64,000 nt of DNA. Origin: Paenimyroides ummariense (GTDB lineage Bacteria > Bacteroidota > Bacteroidia > Flavobacteriales > Flavobacteriaceae). Every line of letters starts with the position of its first letter. The first letter of the stretch is position 1. The notes below the pieces were generated by a model. The model saw only the letters and a program-made list of their open reading frames with translations, was not told where the DNA came from and did no database searches. This document shows positions 55,313 through 62,318 of the stretch, in pieces. The stretch is taken from NCBI RefSeq assembly GCF_900115115.1, contig NZ_FOVI01000013.1:1-64000 (forward strand), written 5' to 3'. Both the position numbers and the translations under genes were made by a program.

Positions 55313-56440
55313 ATGTTTAAAGATTACGCAGTTTGGTTTAAAAATAAAATCAAAAATAATTTAACCTACAACTTACGGCAGGTTTGCTACATTGTTAGCA
55401 TTTGGGTTTTTGTTACCTTGTTTTTTATTTACATAAAATTCAACGATATTCCCGAAAATTATTTAAACGAAATCTACAAGATAAAGCAAGGCATCACCAA
55501 AAACTGGATGTATCAAACCGCACTGTTCATAGGCTTGGGTTTTGGCGTGGTTTTAGGTTTTTTACACATTTTTGTGTATCCGTATATAGAACGCACGCAA
55601 AAATTTTGGTTTAATATTTTTATACGAATTGCCGTTTTCTGCATACTTTCTCACATAGTTTATTTTACACTGTTAACAACCTACGGTTATTCTATGAACA
55701 CCAAACTTATTCTTTTGGGTTTTAACGATTCCGGAACGATAAACATTTTAGTGTATGCTTTTGTAACCGAAACTTTAGTGGGATTATTGATGCTTTTACG
55801 ACGTAATCTGGGAAGAAAATATTTCATAAATACCATTAAAAATACGTACAGACACCCAAAAGAAGAAAACCGCGTTTTTATGTTTTTAGATTTGGAAGAT
55901 TCAACGGTTATCGCCAAAAAAATTGGACATTTGAATTTTAGCAGATTTATCCAAGATTGTTTTTGGGATTTATCGGATATCACACTGAAATATGGTGCTG
56001 AAATTTATCAGTTTGTAGGCGATGAAGCTGTAATAACCTGGAAAGTTTCTAAAAATTTCGATTATGAAAAATGTATTGCGCTTTATTTTTGCTACAAAGG
56101 ACTGTTAGAAAGTAAAAGTGATTTTTACATGCAGAAATACCAGACAAAACCAAACTTTCGCTGTGCTGTTCACAGCGGAAAAGTATCTGTAGTTTTGGTT
56201 GGCGATTATAAAAGAGAAATTGCCTATTACGGAAACGTACTAAATTTAGGATCACGCCTGCAGAAAAACTGTAAAGAACACGATGCCGAAATTTTAATTT
56301 CTGAGGATTTTTCAGAAAATCTAAAAGATCAATGGTACGGTTTAACACCAATAACTTTACATCATTTAAAGGGTATCAATGATATACAAACCGCTTATAA
56401 AGTGAGCGAAGAAAACAAGAAGTATTATTTTTATTTATAG
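55313..56440 (+). CDS. Membrane class III adenylate/guanylate cyclase
   Basis: 375 residues: about four transmembrane helices (about 25-45, 65-85, 105-125 and 145-165), then a class III cyclase catalytic domain (about 185-365) with FMFLDLEDSTVIAKKIG (metal-binding Asp pair region), YQFVGDEAVITW and CAVHSGKVSVVLVGDYKREIAYYG. It makes cAMP or cGMP, or may be inactive; the purine-specifying residues are not certain. Partner: the small HMA-like protein just upstream. Confidence 0.88.
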   Translation: MFKDYAVWFKNKIKNNLTYNLRQVCYIVSIWVFVTLFFIYIKFNDIPENYLNEIYKIKQGITKNWMYQTALFIGLGFGVVLGFLHIFVYPYIERTQKFWFNIFIRIAVFCILSHIVYFTLLTTYGYSMNTKLILLGFNDSGTINILVYAFVTETLVGLLMLLRRNLGRKYFINTIKNTYRHPKEENRVFMFLDLEDSTVIAKKIGHLNFSRFIQDCFWDLSDITLKYGAEIYQFVGDEAVITWKVSKNFDYEKCIALYFCYKGLLESKSDFYMQKYQTKPNFRCAVHSGKVSVVLVGDYKREIAYYGNVLNLGSRLQKNCKEHDAEILISEDFSENLKDQWYGLTPITLHHLKGINDIQTAYKVSEENKKYYFYL

Positions 56441-56707
56441 TTAAAATCCAGAAACTACATTGCTAATTCAGAATGTGCTGAGTATTTCGAGAGAAATTTA
56501 TTAAAGCGTAGTTAGGTAATTCAAAAGCAAAGTGAAGAAACGTTATATCTCCTTTTGCGTGCACTCAACTACATTGTCCTTAACATATTTAATATCAATT
56601 CGATCGATAATTATTTCGATGGATCCGTTATCTATAGATTATGAAAATACACTATGTATCACTGATGAAATATTTTCTAACTTTAATTAAATAATAACAT
56701 TTTAACA

Positions 56708-57004
56708 ATGACATTAGAACAAGCTTTGCAAATTGTGCATAATAATCAACATTTAAAGGGAATGGACCTTAATGGAGTATTAATAGATGATTTGTTAATA
56801 CTTCCAACTGATCAGGAATTGCGGGATGTCTATATGGGTATATATATTCGCACATTAAGCGCTGTCAATGTAATAAATAGTTTGCAGATTAGTATTGATG
56901 TTGATGTAATTGTAATTTTTAATAAAGCTATGATCTATAGTAGAGGCATGATTCTTGAACGAACCATTGATAGTTTGCCTGATAATTTTAATGTTAAATT
57001 GTAA
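56708..57004 (+). CDS. Small unknown protein
   Basis: 98 residues, no signal; MTLEQALQIVHNNQHLKGM followed by mixed alpha/beta sequence. No family recognised. Preceded by about 265 bases that include a minus-strand fragment reading IDRIDIKYVKDNVVECTQKE (about 56547-56645). Confidence 0.55.
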   Translation: MTLEQALQIVHNNQHLKGMDLNGVLIDDLLILPTDQELRDVYMGIYIRTLSAVNVINSLQISIDVDVIVIFNKAMIYSRGMILERTIDSLPDNFNVKL

Positions 57005-57056
57005 TTGCAAAAATTATTAAAAACCTTTTCGCCACTACCTGTTTGTATGTGAGTTA

Positions 57057-57274
57057 TTAAATTGTAAGTACAAGTGAGGTGTTTTCTGTATTAATCTGTA
57101 GCAAGACTATTTTCTTTTTTAAGATGCGCCCATCTATTATTCTATAATTTTTTAGAACATTTCCATACTTATCTGTTTGTATGTTGGTGTGAGACATTTT
57201 AATAATTTCAACTTCCAACTCCAGTAAGTCATCTTTGATTTCTTCCTCAGGAAAGAGTTCACTGGTTGTACTTG
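57057..57274 (-). pseudogene. Gene fragment, unknown protein
   Basis: Minus-strand open segment SELFPEEEIKDDLLELEVE to TENTSLVLTI and stop, about 70 residues. No proper start: a stop precedes it and the first Met is internal (MSHTNIQTDKYGN). Looks like the C-terminal end of a secreted or regulatory protein. Confidence 0.4.
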
Positions 57275-57379
57275 CTCATAATTATTATAATGTATATGGA
57301 TTTTAAGCTAGAATTGCAAGTTTAATACAGATGTTTAACGACTCTTTATTACTTTGAAAATCAATTTTACAATAAACAG

Positions 57380-57474
57380 AAAAAGAGGTTGCAGTACGAA
57401 ACTTACAACCTCTTAATAACCAAAAAAAACACTTATGAGGTACAAAGATAGTTATTTTTATATGCACGCATATT
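57380..57474 (-). ncRNA. Repeated small transcript-like unit, copy 2 (putative)
   Basis: Near-identical to the unit at 18295-18387: hairpin arms AAGAGGTTG/CAACCTCTT, conserved CCTCATAAGTG stretch, TATCTTTG box (57450-57443, minus) and ATGCACGCAT palindrome. Long conservation of promoter-like and terminator-like parts at two loci supports a function or mobility. Confidence 0.5.
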
Positions 57475-57560
57475 TTTTTTAGTTTTATTTTACAATTTTC
57501 CGATTTAAAGTCTAGACATCATTCCTATTATATTTTGAATAAAAAGGTTTATGCCTAATA

Positions 57561-57860
57561 CTAGCGTGTTATAAAGAACAGCATAAAATCTTTACACAAT
57601 TTATTTTTTATGTCGTACCATGAATAATCAACTTTAACTTCATGACCTGTACCATAGCTTAAAATTCCTTTTCGATTAAAATAATGGTCTGTACCTGCTT
57701 TAGAAGTAAAGTCGATCTTTACGTTACTTTTAGCATGGTATTTTATCTTTTGTAACTCGTTAAAAAAAGTCTCTATCGAAACATTTAATTCTTTTAAAGT
57801 AAATATAGTATGAAGTTCATCGTCTATTTTCTTTATCTGAAATATAAATTGTGAATTCAT
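57561..57860 (-). CDS. Small unknown protein
   Basis: 99 residues, ATG 57860, no signal. Mixed sequence with FTSKAGTDHYFNRKGILSYG and WYDIKNKLCKDFMLFF. No family recognised. Divergent from the next gene. Confidence 0.5.
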   Translation of the reverse strand: MNSQFIFQIKKIDDELHTIFTLKELNVSIETFFNELQKIKYHAKSNVKIDFTSKAGTDHYFNRKGILSYGTGHEVKVDYSWYDIKNKLCKDFMLFFITR

Positions 57861-57906
57861 ATCTAAAATATTTTATCCTAAAATACAACTTTATTTTTGT
57901 AATTTA

Positions 57907-58251
57907 ATGAAAATAAATAAATTTTTTGCAACAATAAAATGTTTGCGCTTCCTTTATTTAAATCAGTTGATCACAAGAAGATGCCAACTGAGCTTTTTGC
58001 CGTTCAAAACTCTTTTAACAATAGAATTTAAAGTCATAATCAAATTTTTAGTTAATCTCAGAATTCCTGATTTTTCGTCAAGTTATCAGTTTGTGTTATC
58101 GGTTACCTTGAAGTCTCTGTTTCTGAACAACAATTTACAGTTGCACTTTTTTAAAGATAAGGGGAAACTATATAATTTGCCTCAAACAGTAGAAGCAGGG
58201 GAAGAAATGAGTATACTAGCTTTTGTTTACATTTACTTACTGGATTTATAG
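57907..58251 (+). CDS. Small unknown protein
   Basis: 114 residues, ATG 57907, hydrophobic and basic in the first half, with a final LAFVYIYLLDL. Coding character is uncertain; may be a genuine small membrane-associated protein. Confidence 0.35.
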   Translation: MKINKFFATIKCLRFLYLNQLITRRCQLSFLPFKTLLTIEFKVIIKFLVNLRIPDFSSSYQFVLSVTLKSLFLNNNLQLHFFKDKGKLYNLPQTVEAGEEMSILAFVYIYLLDL

Positions 58252-58268
58252 AATGTGTATGGTGTTAT

Positions 58269-58705
58269 CTATTCAGTTGTTAGCAAGTAGCGGCCATCTT
58301 TTTTGATTGAATTTATAATTTCTATAGTTACATTATCAATTTAATAGCCACTACAATTATTTTTTATTTTTGACGATGTTACCGTAAAATTAAAAGTCTT
58401 TAACGAATAGAGAATAATATAAGCGGTATCGTTTCTGGTTCCATCAAACCAGCTTACATTTTCCAGTTGTGCTTTATTATCTTTTGTTATGTGTACATTA
58501 ATTCCTAAACGATTTTCATTGCCCAAGTTTTGCTGAATAACAATCTTACCTTTGGTTAATATTCCACGTGCTATTAAATTATCTCCATCATCATTTTCAA
58601 ATTCAAAAACGGTAGGTTCGGGTGGTGTAAAGCAGTTTTCTGCCTCACAGTTGAAAAGGCTAGTGGCAATAGGATTGATGTAAAGATTATAAGTGTTTTG
58701 TTTAT
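58269..58705 (-). pseudogene. Degenerate lipoprotein, paralogue of 27070-27507
   Basis: Matches the intact lipoprotein at 27070: signal region KTLIIFTSILL in one frame, shifting near 58670 into SLFNCEAENCFTPPEP, then WFDGTRNDTAYI and KIKNNCSGY followed by a stop where the paralogue continues IIDDVTIEN. The expected start codon is ATA instead of ATG/TTG. Confidence 0.8.
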
Positions 58706-58868
58706 TTTTTGTACTTTTTTTTCGCTGTAAATCGAAGGTTATATATTGAGTAAAATATTTTCTACTTTGCAGATATTCCAAGTCTACCGAATTATTTCTT
58801 CTATTATTAGTTTGAACTTAGAAACCTTTTTACATACGTTAAAGGAAACATAAAAGTTTTTTTAGACC

Positions 58869-58930
58869 AAAAGAGGCTGAAAGTAAAAACTCGCCACCTC
58901 TTTATAACCAAAAATACTTATGAAATAAAA
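58869..58930 (-). repeat. Diverged third copy of the small transcript-like repeat
   Basis: Hairpin arms AAAGAGG/CCTCTTT followed by AACCAAAAATACTTATGA resembles the units at 18295 and 57380, but the TATCTTTG box and palindrome are no longer clear. Confidence 0.45.
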
Positions 58931-58977
58931 TGCAGAATCTTTAGGTTGTGGTACTAACTATTTTTAGCTTTATTGTA

Positions 58978-60264
58978 TTAAAACTCTTTTATCAAGGTCA
59001 TATCAATACTATGGGCCAGATTGCTCTCTACCTTATATGTGTGGGCATAATCCATCCAATTTTTAACAGTTCCCAATACTCCGTTAATAATACCTTCAGG
59101 GTTTCTTATATTGTTTAGCTTGGCAATTTCCAAAAGATCTTCTTTTACGAAACCTTTTCTTTTTCCATTGATACTAAGGTTATGCTGGCTTACCCATTCA
59201 CTATCTGGTCGGTAGGCGTGGCAAATATCATATGCTGGTGATAATTTCCATTTGCCATCTGGTTCCATAAGGAAAGCAAAGTTTTTTGTGTGGTCGTCAC
59301 AGTTTCTGGCGAAAACATTAAACACCATACGTCTGTACATCTGCTCTGCTTCAGGATAGGTAAGTTTCAACTGCCGCATGGTTTGGAACAACTGCTCATA
59401 GCTATAGCTACTAATCTTATTGAAATCATAATGCTGTATAGCGCAGAAAGTCTGCATATGCAATTTTTCATTTCCGTTTCTACGATCAAATCTTTTGGTC
59501 ATAAAGTGTGCTCTACTGTCTTCCTCAATTAGGCGGCTTTCGGTCATTTCAATTCCGGCATCGATAGCCATTTTATAATAAGCCATTTCTACTCTTCCAT
59601 ATCCATAAGTAGCACCAAACTGTGTGTCATTTACCCCGTCAAATTTGATAAGCCAGTGTTCATAGCCTTGATCATGTAAGGTTTGTCCTGAGCGGATCAT
59701 GCCTGTATCTTCATTGTAGGCTATGATCGCTTTTGGTCTTGCTCCACCTGCAGAGGTTCCCATTTTCAAGACGTCAAGCAGTACATCCTGCATGTCATTG
59801 TTCGTATGGGCTTCAAATTGTTCCCTGCTCTCCAATAGTTTCATAGTCGTTTCTATCAAACTGGATAGTTCCAAAGATTGTGTATTGGATTTTGTAGTTA
59901 GAGTAGATGGTTCAAATTCTAATGCTCCCATACCTCGGTTACCAATAAAGCAGAGTAGTTCTACCGGATTTAAAGAGTTTTCTGGGCGACCATTACGAGC
60001 AAGCCAAATGTTAATAAGCTCATTACCGTACCGGTCTGGCAATGCATCAGCAAGTAATCCGGGCAGTCCTTTAAAGGTTGGTGTATCCCTAAGTTCTGGG
60101 AATGAAAAAATCTGTGTACTCAAAGGCATGCGTACAGGAGCTATATTAAGTTTACCCGTTATAAACTTCTTTTCATATTCAAAGAATCCCAGTTTCTGGT
60201 TTTCATCCCAGGCTACAGCACCAATACGTTCACCCCATAGTTTTATAAAAGCAGTTTTTACCAT
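58978..60264 (-). CDS. hipA: HipA-family toxin kinase
   Basis: 428 residues. Conserved kinase elements: GTSAGGARPK at 169-178, HWLIKFD at 203-209, NCDDHTKN at 321-328 (catalytic Asp region) and LSPAYD with Asp346 (metal binding). HipA kinases phosphorylate an aminoacyl-tRNA synthetase (GltX in E. coli) and cause growth arrest. It overlaps the upstream HipB-like gene by 7 bases. Confidence 0.92.
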   Translation of the reverse strand: MVKTAFIKLWGERIGAVAWDENQKLGFFEYEKKFITGKLNIAPVRMPLSTQIFSFPELRDTPTFKGLPGLLADALPDRYGNELINIWLARNGRPENSLNPVELLCFIGNRGMGALEFEPSTLTTKSNTQSLELSSLIETTMKLLESREQFEAHTNNDMQDVLLDVLKMGTSAGGARPKAIIAYNEDTGMIRSGQTLHDQGYEHWLIKFDGVNDTQFGATYGYGRVEMAYYKMAIDAGIEMTESRLIEEDSRAHFMTKRFDRRNGNEKLHMQTFCAIQHYDFNKISSYSYEQLFQTMRQLKLTYPEAEQMYRRMVFNVFARNCDDHTKNFAFLMEPDGKWKLSPAYDICHAYRPDSEWVSQHNLSINGKRKGFVKEDLLEIAKLNNIRNPEGIINGVLGTVKNWMDYAHTYKVESNLAHSIDMTLIKEF

Positions 60265-60602
60265 CCTACACTATCTTTGTCATTTTCTTTATTATTGCGA
60301 GAAGCTCTTTTACGTTTTTTCTCGTCTTCTTTTGCCAGCTTAATCGGACTAATTTGCTCTATAACCTTAAACTGTTCAAACACATAAAGCGTATCTAGTA
60401 CTCTTAGTACTTTAAGCAGATTAGATAGAGCTGTGTTTTCACCGCGTTCCAGCAAGCTGAGGGTAGAACGGCTTATTGCTGCTTTTTCTGCTACCTCATC
60501 CTGTGTCAGATTTTTTTCTATGCGTTTTACTTTTATAAATTCGCCAATTTCTTTTAATATTGCTGCATCACTCATAGATGAAATGTATGATAAATCATTC
60601 AT
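60258..60602 (-). CDS. hipB: HipB-family antitoxin (XRE regulator)
   Basis: 114 residues with an XRE-type helix-turn-helix (about 20-75: LTQDEVAEKAAISRSTLSLLERGENTAL). It neutralises HipA and represses the operon. A later in-frame ATG (60575) is possible; the first is kept. A perfect TATATTTG -7 box (60648-60641, minus) and flanking operator-like repeats lie just upstream. Confidence 0.92.
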   Translation of the reverse strand: MNDLSYISSMSDAAILKEIGEFIKVKRIEKNLTQDEVAEKAAISRSTLSLLERGENTALSNLLKVLRVLDTLYVFEQFKVIEQISPIKLAKEDEKKRKRASRNNKENDKDSVGW

Positions 60603-60630
60603 AAAACAGGCTATTATTAGTTAATGAGTA

Positions 60631-60732
60631 AAATCTCATACAAATATACAAAAATAATTAAAAAATATATTTTGTATGAAATTTCATTCACTAATCATTA
60701 AATGGGTTGTTTATGTATTAAATTTCATACAA
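60631..60732 (-). promoter_or_regulatory. hip operon promoter and operators
   Basis: The sequence GTATGA(A/G)ATTT occurs as AAATCTCATAC at 60631-60641, around the perfect palindrome ATGAAATTTCAT (60675-60686) within TTTGTATGAAATTTCAT, and as AAATTTCATAC at 60720-60730. The first overlaps the TATATTTG -7 box. Likely HipB operators for autoregulation. Confidence 0.75.
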
Positions 60733-60798
60733 TTTTAGAAACTGAAACAAAATGTGAATATTTAAGACTTGTATTTGTGAAAAATAAAGAGTACCTTC

Positions 60799-60832
60799 GT
60801 TAACACAATAACACATGTGTTATTGTGTTAAC
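60799..60832. repeat. Perfect 34-bp palindrome
   Basis: Arm GTTAACACAATAACACA (60799-60815) is followed directly by its exact reverse complement. No loop and no U-tract. It lies between the hip promoter region and the 3' end of the AbiEi-like gene. Confidence 0.95.
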
Positions 60833-60848
60833 AGGTATTTACTGTGTT

Positions 60849-61706
60849 TTATAATCTATAATCTAGTGCTTCAGGATAAAAAACACCCCACTTTTCAGAA
60901 TATTTTTTATACTTAATATTATAGTCTAGATAAAAATCAATCTGTTTGCCTAGTTCTAGGAAACTCTTGAAATCCTCGGTACTGTACCCGGACTTTTCTA
61001 AATAAAGTCCTATTGCTTGATGATAGGGGTAGGTAAAATGCATCTTTAATAAATATTCGAATAGCTTTTTAGTATCTAATTTTCCTTTTGCTTTTTTAAA
61101 AGCTTCCATAATTACACTAGTACCTCCTGCATAAAAAGGGCGCACAACACAATCAATTAAGGTTCTTTCAAGATCAGTGACAAGATAGTGCGTCCTAAAT
61201 ACAGTTACACCGATTTTATTCTGAAACTGACCATTAATCACATGAATTTTATTCTTTTTAAAGTTCTTATCTGCAACAGAAACTCTGGGTGCTTTAGAGA
61301 AAGATGTATCTACATCTTCTTGCTTCAACACTTTGCTAATATTGTTACTTGGGGTATTTCTTTCTTTGTTCAAATAGATTTCCAAAGGTAGCGATTCCAC
61401 TAATCCATTAATGTACAATGCGCTTTGGTAACTAAAAACGGACATCCTGTTAATAGTGGAAGAAACATCAAAAATGTCTATATCGGTATTCCTTAAAATG
61501 TATAAAGTAAAATCTCCTTCTTTGATTTTTTTTAAAAATTCGTTGATTAAGTACCTTTCAATATCATCACTGGAGCGAGACTTTAATCCGTGGTTAGATT
61601 TAATTTTACCCATCATTTCAATGAACTCTTTTCTGTTAAGAATTTTAAATACTTCTTTTGATATAAAAAACTCAAATAAATCATGATAATAATCTAAACT
61701 TCTCAT
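60849..61706 (-). CDS. AbiEi-like antitoxin/regulator (orphan)
   Basis: 285 residues. The central region SYQSALYINGLVESLPLEIY and the segment THYLVTDLERTLIDCVVRP followed by FYAGG match the AbiEi family (type IV antitoxin/transcriptional regulator). The N-terminal part may hold the winged-helix domain. No AbiEii nucleotidyltransferase gene adjoins. An inverted repeat (61747-61794) upstream could be its operator. Confidence 0.72.
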   Translation of the reverse strand: MRSLDYYHDLFEFFISKEVFKILNRKEFIEMMGKIKSNHGLKSRSSDDIERYLINEFLKKIKEGDFTLYILRNTDIDIFDVSSTINRMSVFSYQSALYINGLVESLPLEIYLNKERNTPSNNISKVLKQEDVDTSFSKAPRVSVADKNFKKNKIHVINGQFQNKIGVTVFRTHYLVTDLERTLIDCVVRPFYAGGTSVIMEAFKKAKGKLDTKKLFEYLLKMHFTYPYHQAIGLYLEKSGYSTEDFKSFLELGKQIDFYLDYNIKYKKYSEKWGVFYPEALDYRL

Positions 61707-61746
61707 AGTTCCTTTTCGAATAATCCTGATCGGTAATTTATAATTA

Positions 61747-61794
61747 AAATAGTATCTAAATGTACGAGTAATATTTAGATATCAGATACTATTT
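61747..61794 (-). promoter_or_regulatory. Operator-like inverted repeats before the AbiEi-like gene
   Basis: Outer arms AAATAGTATCT (61747-61757) and AGATACTATTT (61784-61794). Inner arms TATCTAAAT (61753-61761) and ATTTAGATA (61773-61781). A -7-like TACATTTA (minus, 61764-61757) overlaps. This fits an autoregulated TA promoter. Confidence 0.65.
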
Positions 61795-61800
61795 CACTTA

Positions 61801-62289
61801 CTATATATCTACAGCTCTTTTTGCAAGGTTTTTAAGAGAATTTCTCTCTTCTTCGGTCAGTAAGACAAAACGTTCACTCTCTTTTTTCTTGCTGACACCC
61901 ACGCCCTTATATGGATTTAAGAACGTTATGTTTTTACTCGTCTTAATATTTTCCTGAATATAAGTATTTAGTTTTCTTTCAAGCTCATTCACTTTATCTC
62001 TGAAATCCAAATGGTTTTCTTCTATATATTCTCCAAATGTTGAATACAGAACTCTGTAATCATATTTTGTAGGATGTACTATTTTAGTTCGCATTTGAGA
62101 ATGAATTTTGTTATGCGAAAAATGATTGCCTATACGAGAGATGATCGGATTGCAGCCTGCTCTGTTATCGCCAACTTTACCAACATAAAGTGTTTTTATA
62201 TTCGTTTCTTTGCATGTGGCAATAATTACGTAAACAGCCCACTCACGTCTTGTAGTATGTGAAGGAATTTCAAATTCGAATATTTCCAT
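61801..62289 (-). CDS. GIY-YIG-like nuclease
   Basis: 162 residues. Early motif WAVYVIIATCKETNIKTLYVG (GIY-like and YIG-like strands), then NPIISRIGNHFSHNKIHSQ and a basic region with a later Glu; C-terminal half helical and charged. The layout fits a GIY-YIG-type endonuclease, although the first motif is degenerate (VYV instead of GIY). It follows the helicase gene by 29 bases. Confidence 0.6.
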   Translation of the reverse strand: MEIFEFEIPSHTTRREWAVYVIIATCKETNIKTLYVGKVGDNRAGCNPIISRIGNHFSHNKIHSQMRTKIVHPTKYDYRVLYSTFGEYIEENHLDFRDKVNELERKLNTYIQENIKTSKNITFLNPYKGVGVSKKKESERFVLLTEEERNSLKNLAKRAVDI

Positions 62290-62318
62290 AGTGTTAAGTT
62301 TGTTTTTAAAGCGATGTA

